Of a stretch of DNA of 40,945 nt, positions 8,156-17,469 are shown piece by piece. The notes below the pieces were generated by a model. That model was not told the origin of the DNA and made no database searches. It saw only the letters and a program-made list of their open reading frames with translations. Positions within the stretch are counted from its first letter, which is position 1, and every line of letters starts with the position of its first letter. The position numbers and the translations under genes are program-made. Source of the stretch: an uncultured Bacilli bacterium (GTDB lineage Bacteria > Bacillota_I > Bacilli_A > RF39 > UBA660); NCBI GenBank assembly GCA_934149245.1, contig CAKPER010000008.1, forward strand, positions 1 to 40,945, written 5' to 3'.

Positions 8156-9139
8156 TTATGGTCTTGCATCTGTATTTGTAGTAGTAGTGGTTGAAGTTGT
8201 TTTATCAGATTCTAACTCACCAGTCATACTACTAATTGTACCACTAACACCAGTAGAACCATCACCAGTACTAACTTCAACTCTACCAACAAAATCTTTC
8301 ATAGAATCTGTTAAATTTTGATTTTCATTCAAGTTATTAATATACAATACAATCATAAATGTTTTTAAATTACTACCATCACTAGAATTAATACCATTTA
8401 TTGTTATTCCATCAGCAAGTTTAGAAGTCTTATCACTATCACTTCCTTCTCCTTCAGTTGCAGCTTTTACTGGAATACCAATTGAAGATTTTCTAGTTTG
8501 AGGGCTATCAGGATCATTATACTTTAATAAAGTTTTTTTAACACCCTTGCGATTAACATAAATTGGTTGAATTCCATCGGCTGTATATAACTCTTTACCA
8601 GTAGCATCCTCAATTTTTATTAAATCTTCTCCAGTATCTTCTTGAGTTAATTTAAATTTAGGATCCCCTGTACTTGACTCTTCAGAATATCCTTCACCTT
8701 TAGAAATTTCATAAACCATAGCATGCAAATTAGCAAAACCATTGTTTTCACTTATTAAGTTAATACTTACATCTTGAGGTGAATTAGCAGTATTTTTAAC
8801 CTGGAAAACATATGCACTACATATTTGGTTTCCATAGTCATCAACACACATTTTATTTTTAGTGGTATCATCCTGCCATTCTACTGAATATTCAGCAACT
8901 TTCATATCAACAGGAATTAATTTGTTATTCATCCAACCAGCTCCATAACTAACGTATTCTAATTCTAGTTTAGTAGATCCAGTTTTTACTGTAGAATTAG
9001 CACTACTAGTAGAAGCTGTAAAATACGCAAATGTTGCCCCAACAGCCATTACTATAAAGGTTGCAACTGCAATTACTCCATAAAATAACCCTCTATCTTT
9101 ATTATTATTCAATTTACTCTTTTTATTATTCTCATTCAT
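8156..9139 (-). CDS. TasA/SipW-type secreted surface protein
   Basis: A secreted protein of 327 aa. The N-terminus is hydrophilic and Lys/Asn-rich, then a hydrophobic stretch at about residues 18-40 ends in VGATFAYFTASTSS. That ending is the signature of the SipW-cognate class of signal peptides seen in TasA and CalY, where a SipW-type peptidase cleaves. The mature part is acidic and Ser/Thr-rich with beta-rich segments (STKLELEYVSY, SAYVFQVKNTA) and ends in a Thr-rich tail. It may form fibres or a matrix like TasA; this is inferred from the signal only. GGGAGG precedes the ATG at 9139. It has its own promoter and terminator, so it is monocistronic. No SipW peptidase is in the window. Confidence 0.75.
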   Translation of the reverse strand: MNENNKKSKLNNNKDRGLFYGVIAVATFIVMAVGATFAYFTASTSSANSTVKTGSTKLELEYVSYGAGWMNNKLIPVDMKVAEYSVEWQDDTTKNKMCVDDYGNQICSAYVFQVKNTANSPQDVSINLISENNGFANLHAMVYEISKGEGYSEESSTGDPKFKLTQEDTGEDLIKIEDATGKELYTADGIQPIYVNRKGVKKTLLKYNDPDSPQTRKSSIGIPVKAATEGEGSDSDKTSKLADGITINGINSSDGSNLKTFMIVLYINNLNENQNLTDSMKDFVGRVEVSTGDGSTGVSGTISSMTGELESDKTTSTTTTTNTDARP

Positions 9140-9168
9140 AATATGCCTCCCATATCTACTTTACATCA

Positions 9169-9197
9169 AGTATATCAAAACTATAATTAAAAATCAA
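9169..9197 (-). promoter_or_regulatory. Promoter of the TasA-like gene
   Basis: TTGATT at 9192-9197, exactly 17 bases, then TATACT at 9169-9174. The spacer ends in TGA, giving an extended -10 (TGATATACT). Confidence 0.7.
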
Positions 9198-9291
9198 GAG
9201 CTATTTAAAAATTTTGTCATTATAAAATTAGGATTTATAAAATAATAATTCTTACATAATTTTAAAAAATTTTGAGCATTATTTAACATAT

Positions 9292-9328
9292 AAAAACCTC
9301 GTTTCTATTTTGTCCAAGAAACGGGGTT
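9292..9328 (-). terminator. Terminator at the end of nrnA
   Basis: AACCCCGTTTC pairs with GAAACGAGGTT (one mismatch in eleven), followed by a T run on the minus strand. The 5' arm is formed by the last codons of nrnA, so the hairpin overlaps the coding end. Confidence 0.8.
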
Positions 9329-10315
9329 CATATCATTAATAGTCTTCTTTTTATAATTTAAAGTTGTTTTATCTAAATCATCAATTAACATATGAGCATC
9401 TTCCCAATTAGTAAGTCTAGCACCACTTGCAAATTTATGACCACCACCACCATATTTAGCAACAACTTCATTAATTATAGGTCCTCTAGATCTGATATTA
9501 ACTCTAATTAAATCATTTTTTTTATCTTCAGTCATAAAAATCCATACTAATATTTCATTTATACACTTTACTTCGCTAATTACATTACCACTAGTGGCAG
9601 TATCAACATTATATTTTTTTAATATATCATCAGTTATTTCAATATATCCAACACCATTATCTGTAACTTTCATATTTTCAAATATATATCCTTGAAATCT
9701 TACCTCAGATATTGGTCTCATGTAAAGCGGTTCGTATAAAGATGTAAAGTCTATATTAGTTTTATTTAGAAGTTTTGTAACTAAATTAAACGTTTTTTTA
9801 GTAGTATAAGCATGCATAAATCTACCAGTATCTGATACAATACCTAAATATAAATTTTTAGAAATATCAGCATTTATAGATAATCTATTATTAAAAATGA
9901 ATTCTAATATTAATTGACAGGTAGAAGATGCTTCATCATCTACTATTTCAAAATCAGCGTAATCATCAATAATAGGATGATGATCTATTTTAATTATATG
10001 TTTATACTTACTAAAATCATCTATATCTATTCTCTTAATATCAGGTGTATCTAAAACAATAAGAAGTGTATTGTCATAACTAAGTTCAGTTTCTATTTTA
10101 TCTAGTTCACCCATAAATTTAAATCTACTAGATGGTGTTCCTACTGCTAGCACATTTTTTTTAGGATATTTTAATAAAATAATACTTTTTAGTGCTAACT
10201 GGCTTCCTAAAGCATCAGGATCAGCACCTCTATGTCTAGCAATTACTATTGTATTATATTTTTTTATAGTCTTTAAAATCCTACGAAATTTAGAATATCT
10301 CTTCAAATCTATCAT
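9305..10315 (-). CDS. nrnA: DHH/DHHA1 phosphoesterase, NrnA-type nanoRNase/pAp phosphatase
   Basis: Degrades short oligoribonucleotides and, in characterised homologues, dephosphorylates pAp. The DHH domain shows ADPDALGSQLA, LLIVLDTPD, IKIDHHPI (the DHH triad) and GIVSDTGRF. The DHHA1 domain at the C-terminus carries GGGGHKFASGAR. The length of 336 aa is normal for NrnA/YtqI. It starts by TAATG overlap with the ackA stop, without a strong ribosome binding site, so it depends on translation of ackA. The position at the end of a phosphate-metabolism cluster (ppaC, ackA, nrnA) fits pAp or pyrophosphate clearance. Cyclic-di-nucleotide cleavage is an alternative activity for this family. Confidence 0.88.
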   Translation of the reverse strand: MIDLKRYSKFRRILKTIKKYNTIVIARHRGADPDALGSQLALKSIILLKYPKKNVLAVGTPSSRFKFMGELDKIETELSYDNTLLIVLDTPDIKRIDIDDFSKYKHIIKIDHHPIIDDYADFEIVDDEASSTCQLILEFIFNNRLSINADISKNLYLGIVSDTGRFMHAYTTKKTFNLVTKLLNKTNIDFTSLYEPLYMRPISEVRFQGYIFENMKVTDNGVGYIEITDDILKKYNVDTATSGNVISEVKCINEILVWIFMTEDKKNDLIRVNIRSRGPIINEVVAKYGGGGHKFASGARLTNWEDAHMLIDDLDKTTLNYKKKTINDMNPVSWTK

Positions 10316-11508
10316 TATTTAAGCTCAGCCTTGACTAAATCAAAAGTATCTCTAGCAATCATCAATTCTTCATCAGTAGGAATTACATAACATTTAACAC
10401 TAGAATCTTTAGTGCTAATAATAGCTTCTTTTCCACGAATATTGTCATTAGCCTCACGATCACATTTGATTCCAAGACAAGATAATCTATCCATAACCAT
10501 TCTTCTTATATGAGGAGCATTTTCACCAACACCAGCAGTGAAACAAATAGCATCTACCCCATTTAACTCAACATAATATTGTGAAATATATTTTACTATT
10601 GAATTAACATAAGCATGATGTGCTAATATAGCCATATCATCTTTTTTTCCAATAGCCTCATCTATATCTCTAAAATCACTACTTATTCCACTAATACCAA
10701 GCATTCCACTTTTTTTATTTAAAATAGTATCAACTTCTTCTATAGATAAATTCTCTTTTTTCATTATGTAAGGAATTATTCCATAGTCTATATCTCCAGA
10801 ACGAGATCCCATTATAGTTCCAGAATTAGGAGTGAAGCCCATAGTTGTATCAATACATCTTCCATCTCTAACAGCACTTATGCTTCCACCTTGTCCTAAA
10901 TGACAAACAATAATATTACAGAACTCTTTATCTAATAATTCCATAGCTCTATTAGCAATATATTTATGACTTAGTCCATGAAAACCATACTTACGTATTC
11001 CGTATTTTTCATACCATGAATAAGGAACAGCATATATATATCTATCTTTAGGCATTGTTTGATGAAAAGCTGTATCAAAACAAGCTATTTGCTTAGCTTT
11101 AGGAAAAGCCTTCTCACTAGCTTCGATTCCCATTATATTAGCTGGATTATGTAGAGGAGCTAAATCTGATAGTTCTTTAACTGTATCTATTACATCATCA
11201 TTAATAATAACACTATCAGCATATTTATCTCCACCATGAACAACCCTATGTCCAATAGCATCTATTTCAGATAAATCTTTTACTACATCATAATTAATAA
11301 GCTCTTCTGTAACAATTTTAAAAGCTACTTCATGATTTGGTAAATCAATCTTTCTTTCATGTTTTTCTCCATTAATCCAAATAGTATAAAACGAATTATC
11401 AATACCAATTCTTTCAAATCTACCTTTAATTAAAATTTTTTCTTCTGGCATCTCATAAGCTTGAAACTTTAAAGATGAACTTCCAGCATTTACAGATAAT
11501 ATCTTCAT
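10315..11508 (-). CDS. ackA: Acetate kinase
   Basis: Interconverts acetyl phosphate + ADP and acetate + ATP. Full length at 397 aa. It opens with KILSVNAGSSSLKFQ (ATP-site signature 1), contains AFDTAFHQTMP (active-site region), KYGFHGLSHKYI and CHLGQGGSISAV (nucleotide binding), and FTAGVGENAPHIR. AGAGGTGG precedes the ATG. There is no pta in the window. It is co-oriented with nrnA, which overlaps it. Acetate-producing fermentation is inferred for the host. Confidence 0.97.
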   Translation of the reverse strand: MKILSVNAGSSSLKFQAYEMPEEKILIKGRFERIGIDNSFYTIWINGEKHERKIDLPNHEVAFKIVTEELINYDVVKDLSEIDAIGHRVVHGGDKYADSVIINDDVIDTVKELSDLAPLHNPANIMGIEASEKAFPKAKQIACFDTAFHQTMPKDRYIYAVPYSWYEKYGIRKYGFHGLSHKYIANRAMELLDKEFCNIIVCHLGQGGSISAVRDGRCIDTTMGFTPNSGTIMGSRSGDIDYGIIPYIMKKENLSIEEVDTILNKKSGMLGISGISSDFRDIDEAIGKKDDMAILAHHAYVNSIVKYISQYYVELNGVDAICFTAGVGENAPHIRRMVMDRLSCLGIKCDREANDNIRGKEAIISTKDSSVKCYVIPTDEELMIARDTFDLVKAELK

Positions 11509-11528
11509 TATTCCACCTCTTCTATTAA

Positions 11529-11537
11529 ATTATATCA
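11529..11537 (-). promoter_or_regulatory. Extended -10 promoter of ackA-nrnA
   Basis: TGATATAAT on the minus strand, with TATAAT at 11529-11534. A TTGGTA 19 bases upstream is a poor -35, as expected for an extended -10 promoter. Confidence 0.55.
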
Positions 11538-11582
11538 CACAAATAACTTTACTTACCAAGAATTACTCAAACAAATATTTTT

Positions 11583-13208
11583 CTATTCTCCCATTTCTAA
11601 CATAATCCCAGGTAATATTTGTTTTTTTCTAGAAACAACACCTTCTAAAAATGTTCCTTCTGTTAATTGGTCATTTTTATATACTTTTCTTAAGATATCT
11701 TCAGCTCTTTTACTGTAAAGAACATAAGAACCTTTACTTATAATATCAGTTACAAACAAACAAACTAAATAATAATCATTAGCATCTGCTACTTCATTTA
11801 ATAAATCAACATAATCATTCATAACTTCTAATATTTCATCAGGATTGGTAGTTGATAATTGACCAAGACCTATACGTTTATCTCCAACTGGATATGTTTT
11901 ATAGTCTGTATATAAAACTTCTTCATAAGTTTTACCTTTTAAACTAGAACCAGCTTTTAACATATCAAGACCATATTCATTGTAATCTACTTCTGCTATT
12001 TTACTTAAAACCAAAACAGCTTCTTTATCTAAATCTGTAGTAGTAGGAGAACTTAAAATTAATGTATCAGATAATATTCCAGATAACATTAAACCAGCAA
12101 TATCTTTAGGAATATCAATATTATTTTCAAGATATAGCTTATATAAAATAGTATTAGTACTACCAACTGGCATATTTCTAAAATTAATAGGCATATTAGT
12201 ACCAATACTACCAATATTATGATGATCTATTATTTCAAGTATATCAGCTTCATCTAGTCCTATAGCACTTTGTTCATAATTATTATGATCAACTAAAATA
12301 ACTTTTTGACGATTGTCATAACTAACATCTGATAATCTCAAGATACCAATACATTCATCATCTTCATTAATAACAGGATAGTAACTATACCTAGTTTTAT
12401 TAGCAATTGTCATAAAATCGCTAACATTTTCATGTTCACTAATACATAAAATATTCTTCGTATATGGTAATGTTGATATATTGTTAGCTAAATTAAATCT
12501 TCTAGCTGTAATAATAGTATTATGTTTTGTATTTATAATATTAACACCATGTTTTTTGGCTAATTCAATATGTTCTTTTTTTATAGTATTTGGACCTGTT
12601 ACTATAAGTAATTTAACACCACATTCTATAGCATATTCTATAATACTATGACGATCTCCAACAATAAGAATATCATTATTATCAAATTTTACATTTTCTT
12701 TTATTGTGCTACTTTTGTAACTAGCAACAAACATACGTCCTTTAATATCATTATCTATTCTAAGAACTTCTTCTCCATCGATAGCTTCCATTATATTGTC
12801 ATAAGTGCTATCAATTTTGTCAATAGAATCAGAAAATTGCTCATGGGCTATATCTTTCATAGTAATAATACCTAAAAGCTTACTTTTATCATCAACAACA
12901 GGAATTTTACTTATTCCAGCCTCAACCATTTTTACATAAGCATCATTAATAGAATCTCTCTCCGTAACACTGTAATTTTTGGTATAATCTAAGTCACTAA
13001 CCTTAATTTTAACATCATTTAAAAATATAGGTTCAGAAACATTAAAATAATTAAGTGCATACTTAGTTTCTAAATTGACAGAACTAAGTACCGCTGCTTC
13101 AGCATTAACGCCTAATTTGTTTTTTAAATATGCTAGACTAATAGCAGCAGCAACACTATCCGTATCTGGATTTCTATGACCAAACACATATATCTTATCT
13201 CTATCCAT
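11583..13208 (-). CDS. ppaC: Manganese-dependent inorganic pyrophosphatase with CBS/DRTGG insert
   Basis: Hydrolyses pyrophosphate to phosphate (family II, DHH/DHHA2). Residues 10-22 read GHRNPDTDSVAAA; VDHNNYEQSAIG and IIDHHNIGSIG carry the metal ligands; GILSDTLIL and the DHHA2 domain follow. The 541 aa length, against about 310 for the plain enzyme, comes from a regulatory insert at roughly residues 70-305 with two CBS motifs (ISKIPVVDDKSKLLGIITM and YSYYPVINEDDECIGILRL) flanking a DRTGG-like segment (LLIVTGPNTIKKEHIELAK). In characterised CBS-PPases, AMP/ADP inhibit and ATP or diadenosine polyphosphates activate; this is expected here by family. AAGGAAG precedes the ATG. Confidence 0.95.
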   Translation of the reverse strand: MDRDKIYVFGHRNPDTDSVAAAISLAYLKNKLGVNAEAAVLSSVNLETKYALNYFNVSEPIFLNDVKIKVSDLDYTKNYSVTERDSINDAYVKMVEAGISKIPVVDDKSKLLGIITMKDIAHEQFSDSIDKIDSTYDNIMEAIDGEEVLRIDNDIKGRMFVASYKSSTIKENVKFDNNDILIVGDRHSIIEYAIECGVKLLIVTGPNTIKKEHIELAKKHGVNIINTKHNTIITARRFNLANNISTLPYTKNILCISEHENVSDFMTIANKTRYSYYPVINEDDECIGILRLSDVSYDNRQKVILVDHNNYEQSAIGLDEADILEIIDHHNIGSIGTNMPINFRNMPVGSTNTILYKLYLENNIDIPKDIAGLMLSGILSDTLILSSPTTTDLDKEAVLVLSKIAEVDYNEYGLDMLKAGSSLKGKTYEEVLYTDYKTYPVGDKRIGLGQLSTTNPDEILEVMNDYVDLLNEVADANDYYLVCLFVTDIISKGSYVLYSKRAEDILRKVYKNDQLTEGTFLEGVVSRKKQILPGIMLEMGE

Positions 13209-13290
13209 TATACATCTTCCTTCTTTCTATATCTAAATTGTAACAAAATAAAAGGTTAAAGTCCACAAATATAGAGAAATTTTAGAGAAA

Positions 13291-14313
13291 TTACCCTCTT
13301 TTTACAAATAGTGATGCCAAAAAAATAATGACTACTAATAATAAAGAAATTTGATAATTAAAAAATAAACTTAATATAAAAAATAAAAATAAATAACATA
13401 ATAATTTTACAAATATATCTAATCTTTTTTTAACATTTGTTTTAGGAGAGTCTGATGAAAATTCAATATCTTTCATATGTTTAGAAGTCCTCTTTTCTAG
13501 TGGAAGAGTTTCTTCATACGTTTGTATTTTTTCATTGTATTTCTTTAAGCAATTGTTTCCATACCACTTTTTTAAGACCTTTTCTATATTATTATAAGAG
13601 TAGTAGCTACGCCCCTCGAACATATATTCTTTAACCGGTAAAATATCTTCTTTTAAAAAAACTGGTTCTTTCATAAATTTTTCCCAAGGAATTAAAATTG
13701 GCTGAGACATATACTTACTATTTTTAGATAAGCCACTATATTTTTTTTCAATAAATAAAGCTATTTTTTTTAATAGACTAGGATTAAAACCTAAATTATC
13801 AATAAAAACAATAGGAATAGTAAGTATTTTTATAAAAGTTCTAAATACTTCATCTATAAATTTATTGTTATTAATATCTCCATAAGTAACAACATCTACA
13901 AATATTCCATTACCACAACATCTATTATCAAGTAAAATATTTCTCTCTTCTACATAAGTATTCTTTTTTCTAATTTTCATTTGGGGAACTAAAATATTAT
14001 ATCTAGTATCTTTTTCATAGCAATGATAATAAAATTCATTATTTAGTTCTTTATCAAGGGCGGCAATAAATTTATCCCAATCACTTCTTAAAATAAATAT
14101 ATCTATATCGTCATCCCAAGGAATAAAACCTCCATAGTTAACTGCTCCTAAAGCTGATCCTGCTATTAAGCCATAAGTTATATCATATTTTCTACAAATT
14201 CTATCAATCTCATCCATAATAGATAAAATTTCCTCATGTAATTTACTTAAAAAAATTTCCTTATCCCCCCTTAATTTTATCCTTATATCTTTTTTCTTTA
14301 TATACTCATTCAT
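13291..14313 (-). CDS. LicD family phosphotransferase with C-terminal membrane anchor
   Basis: LicD proteins transfer phosphocholine or a related phospho-group to surface glycans or teichoic acids. The hallmark GSALGAVNYGGFIPWDDDID lies at residues 52-71, with the WDDDID metal site of the nucleotidyltransferase-like fold. Two hydrophobic helices close to each other at about 290-335 end the 340-aa protein, so it is probably membrane-anchored. No choline genes (licA, licB, licC) are nearby; the nearest partner candidates are the nucleotidyltransferase and polytopic protein at 15-17.4 kb. A clear TTGACA promoter lies upstream. The acceptor and donor are unknown. Confidence 0.88.
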   Translation of the reverse strand: MNEYIKKKDIRIKLRGDKEIFLSKLHEEILSIMDEIDRICRKYDITYGLIAGSALGAVNYGGFIPWDDDIDIFILRSDWDKFIAALDKELNNEFYYHCYEKDTRYNILVPQMKIRKKNTYVEERNILLDNRCCGNGIFVDVVTYGDINNNKFIDEVFRTFIKILTIPIVFIDNLGFNPSLLKKIALFIEKKYSGLSKNSKYMSQPILIPWEKFMKEPVFLKEDILPVKEYMFEGRSYYSYNNIEKVLKKWYGNNCLKKYNEKIQTYEETLPLEKRTSKHMKDIEFSSDSPKTNVKKRLDIFVKLLCYLFLFFILSLFFNYQISLLLVVIIFLASLFVKRG

Positions 14314-14344
14314 AAAATACCTCTTCTATGTTACTAGTACATAT

Positions 14345-14373
14345 ATCGTATATCTTAAATTAGTTTTTGTCAA
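14345..14373 (-). promoter_or_regulatory. Promoter of the LicD gene
   Basis: Consensus TTGACA at 14368-14373, 17-base spacer, TACGAT at 14345-14350. The gene starts 31 bases downstream. On the other strand a TATAAT at 14467-14472 probably serves the divergent gene at 14501. Confidence 0.7.
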
Positions 14374-14500
14374 TAAGGCTTATTTTGGAAAATAATTGTA
14401 ATAATTTGAAAAAAATAATAAAAATTTTCGCAAATTAAAAGGAAATCGAGAACGAATAGCCAATAATATAATTAAGGGGATAAAGAAAGGATGCAATAAA

Positions 14501-15055
14501 ATGAAAAAAAATAATAACAAAATAATAAATAATATTTTTGTTAATAATTATATAATTTTATACAAACTAATTTCATATATAACAAAAATATCATTATATG
14601 ATTTAGAAAGATATGCTTCTATAAAATTGAATGAAAAAATCATAAAAAATAATGTCTATAGTTACTATACAATATACTTAAGTATATTTAATGATAATAA
14701 TTATATTATTACTGTTCATAGTAAAATGGATTATCAAAAATCTATTTATATAATCATATTAAATAACTACTTTAGTAAAAATTATTTAACAGATTATATG
14801 TTTAGAGATAAATATGGAAAAAAATATATAAATAATATTATAATTTATGAAGTTAATCTAAAACAGTGTTACATAAAGGAAAAAACTAGTAAATCAAATG
14901 AAAATTTAATAGCTATAGGAAGTTTTTTATATTACCCATTTAATTATAGAAAAAATTATGTATTGTTAAAAAATATATTAAATAATAAAGAAATAAAAGT
15001 ATTAAATGGCCATTTAAAAAATGATAAGAATAATTCCTATCATTTAAACTATTAA
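14501..15055 (+). CDS. Unknown Asn/Ile/Lys/Tyr-rich protein
   Basis: Not recognised. 184 aa with composition dominated by Asn, Ile, Lys and Tyr, even by the standard of its AT-rich neighbours. There is no membrane helix and no signal peptide. Features that argue for a real gene are AAAGGATG before the ATG, a -10 TATAAT upstream at 14467-14472, and an uninterrupted frame. It has a mixed alpha/beta pattern: a helical N-terminus, then strands (YSYYTIYLSIF, NNYIITVH, SIYIIIL). The pattern faintly recalls PD-(D/E)XK transposase-family (Rpn-like) proteins, but no catalytic motif is identifiable. It converges with and overlaps the end of the membrane-protein gene by four bases. Confidence 0.6.
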   Translation: MKKNNNKIINNIFVNNYIILYKLISYITKISLYDLERYASIKLNEKIIKNNVYSYYTIYLSIFNDNNYIITVHSKMDYQKSIYIIILNNYFSKNYLTDYMFRDKYGKKYINNIIIYEVNLKQCYIKEKTSKSNENLIAIGSFLYYPFNYRKNYVLLKNILNNKEIKVLNGHLKNDKNNSYHLNY

Positions 15056-16533
15056 TTATTATCTTTAGTAAATTCATATAAAGCAAAGCCATCATTTTTG
15101 TGAACTAATTTATAATTAGGAGATGCCGCCAATATTTGATTTAAATATGTATTTGTATAAGTAAGAATGTGAGTTATCTTGTATTTTTTAAATACTCTTC
15201 CATAATTATTAGTAATTTTCATACATTCATCAAAGATATCAAACTTTCCATTAAATGGCTTAGTGTACAAATCACTTCTAGAATCAATGTAAACTTTAAT
15301 ATCTTTAAACATTAAATAACTACCAAAATCATATTCATTATATAATTTTACCTTTTTCATATCAAGATTTTTATTCATATATTCAACCATTTCAACTGGA
15401 TAAACCTTTGATGAAATAAAGTCTTTCTTACTATTTATATTGTAGACAATTAAAGAATTAACAATTACTACAATAAGTACAACAAAGATTCCATAAGCAG
15501 GTAAATCAAAATCTAGAACCTCATCTGAAGTTATTTGTCCAATATTACACATTATTCTACATAGATAAAAAATTCCTATAATAGCTAAAAAAGAAATGTG
15601 TCTAACCGATAAAAATGACATTAATACAAGACCAAAAATCATACAAATATCAGATAGTTTAACTTTAACTTTTGTAAAAAATAAAGTAACAAATAAAATC
15701 AATAAATATCCCCATACAAAAGCATCTTCTATTAAGACCAAAGGCTTATGTTCATCTATATACTTCATAGTATCTCCTTGCATTATTTTTATAAAATAAG
15801 TATAAGGAACATCTCCAATTGGCGTTAATAGTCCTATAAATAGACTAATTATAAAAGTTATTAATAGTAACTTAATATTTTGATTATTTTCTATAATAAG
15901 TCTATTTGAAAAAATTTTACTAGATGAATTTAGATTGAACTTATTTTTAATCTTGCAAACAATATTTTCAAATAAATATGGAAGCATTAAGATAAAATAA
16001 AATGGCCAAACAGCAGCATGTAAATTAGCTACTAATAAGCAAATTATCATTAGGAAGAACATATATCTTTTATTACTACTACTTAGAAGTCTTTCGATAA
16101 AGTAGACTTCAAGAACAAATAATATATATGTAATAAGTTGTGCTCTAGTTGCAGCATAATGAGCTAACATTATAGTTGCAAATATACTAAATAGCAAAGA
16201 TAAGAAATAGCTTTTGTTTAGTTTTAAATTAACAAAGTAAAATGTTAATGAAACAATCATAAAACAAATAATGTTAAATATATATAAGCCATTAAAATCA
16301 AAACTAGAATAAATTTTATAAATGATAACATCATAAAGCCAGTGAGGATATGTATATGGTAAGCTGTGCCATGACCAATGATCTTTCATATCTATTCCAT
16401 GCTTTAAGATAGATTTTCCTATTTTTATAGTGTAAAAAGTATCATTTTGAAACTCTCTACCAACAAATGCTATGCAAATAAATAGTAGTATTAAAATGCT
16501 ACTAAACATTAATATTTTTTTATTATTTTTCAT
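15052..16533 (-). CDS. Polytopic membrane protein, glycosyltransferase-like
   Basis: 493 aa with about ten or more hydrophobic helices. A first extracytoplasmic loop has DTFYTIKIGKSILKHGID and a soluble C-terminal domain of about 100 residues (VYIDSRSDLYTKPFNGK, ITHILTYTN). The layout, with an acidic residue soon after helix 1, many helices and a C-terminal soluble domain, is that of GT-C lipid-linked glycosyltransferases. This is a topology-based inference; no signature motif settles it. Start: ATG at 16533 with GGGGG eight bases upstream; the frame opens 13 codons earlier. It overlaps the upstream nucleotidyltransferase gene by 11 bases, implying one operon and possibly one surface-glycan pathway. 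Confidence 0.75.
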   Translation of the reverse strand: MKNNKKILMFSSILILLFICIAFVGREFQNDTFYTIKIGKSILKHGIDMKDHWSWHSLPYTYPHWLYDVIIYKIYSSFDFNGLYIFNIICFMIVSLTFYFVNLKLNKSYFLSLLFSIFATIMLAHYAATRAQLITYILFVLEVYFIERLLSSSNKRYMFFLMIICLLVANLHAAVWPFYFILMLPYLFENIVCKIKNKFNLNSSSKIFSNRLIIENNQNIKLLLITFIISLFIGLLTPIGDVPYTYFIKIMQGDTMKYIDEHKPLVLIEDAFVWGYLLILFVTLFFTKVKVKLSDICMIFGLVLMSFLSVRHISFLAIIGIFYLCRIMCNIGQITSDEVLDFDLPAYGIFVVLIVVIVNSLIVYNINSKKDFISSKVYPVEMVEYMNKNLDMKKVKLYNEYDFGSYLMFKDIKVYIDSRSDLYTKPFNGKFDIFDECMKITNNYGRVFKKYKITHILTYTNTYLNQILAASPNYKLVHKNDGFALYEFTKDNN

Positions 16534-17437
16534 TCCAATTCCCCCATAAGTCTTTTGGATATACTCCATCATTTATCAATTGTAATATATTATTTTTTAG
16601 TTGCTCTAAATCTTCTCTATAAGTCATACCGTTAAATTTACTTGTAGTATGCAAAATTTTAACATCTGCTAAACCATCATCAATAGATTTTTGAACAATA
16701 GTAGGCAGATAAAATTCTCCTTTTTCTTTGTCTGGATTTTCTAAAAAGAATTGCTTAAAATAATACTTAGCACTATCCATTATTTTAGGAGTGAAACCAA
16801 ATAAATTAACAGATACTGGCACATTCTCATCGATAGTATTTACCTCATTTTGTTCATAATAAACAAGTTTGTTATTTTCATAACCAATTTTAGTTCTTTC
16901 AGTTACAGACTTTAAAAAGTCATTTTCAACAACACAAACACCACGAGAAACAGTTCCATTTGTACTCAATGTATTACCAAGTTTATAAGCAACCATAGCA
17001 TAATGTTCTTTTCGACCTACCGATTTTACTTTTTTCAAATAATTAGCTAATTGTAAAAAAGCATCTCTTCCATAAAAATCATCGGCATTTATTATCATAA
17101 AATTTTCATCTATAACACTTCTACTTGCTAAAAGTGCTTGTCCAGTTCCCCAAGGTTTTGTCCTGGTTGATGGCAACTCTACTCCATCAGGTAAATCATC
17201 TAATTTTTGAAAAACATACTCAACTTTGATTTTACTCTCAATTCTTTTTCCAATAGTATCTCTAAATAAATTAAGATGTTCTTCCTTTATAACAAAAACA
17301 ACTTTTTCTACTCCAGCTTTAATAGCATCGTAAATGGAATAATCTATTAAAAATTCCCCACTAGGGCCAACTGGTGTTAATTGTTTAAGTCCACCAAATC
17401 TGCTTCCCATACCAGCAGCCATTACTACTAAAATCAT
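16523..17437 (-). CDS. Sugar-phosphate nucleotidyltransferase family protein
   Basis: Makes an NDP-sugar or related activated precursor. The N-terminal signature is VVMAAGMGSRFGGLKQLTPVGPSG (residues 4-27); the metal-binding acidic pair is in INADDFYG (117-123), with KPWGTGQALL before it. The fold is the GalU/RmlA type, about 304 aa. The GGLKQL and PVGPSGE form differs from canonical UDP-glucose pyrophosphorylase, so the sugar cannot be assigned. Start: ATG at 17437 with GAGGTG six bases before it; the GTG upstream is inside that site. Operon with the membrane protein downstream and the DUF3267 gene 32 bases upstream. Confidence 0.88.
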   Translation of the reverse strand: MILVVMAAGMGSRFGGLKQLTPVGPSGEFLIDYSIYDAIKAGVEKVVFVIKEEHLNLFRDTIGKRIESKIKVEYVFQKLDDLPDGVELPSTRTKPWGTGQALLASRSVIDENFMIINADDFYGRDAFLQLANYLKKVKSVGRKEHYAMVAYKLGNTLSTNGTVSRGVCVVENDFLKSVTERTKIGYENNKLVYYEQNEVNTIDENVPVSVNLFGFTPKIMDSAKYYFKQFFLENPDKEKGEFYLPTIVQKSIDDGLADVKILHTTSKFNGMTYREDLEQLKNNILQLINDGVYPKDLWGNWNEK

Positions 17438-17469
17438 CAAAATCACCTCTACTAACTAAATACTTATAT

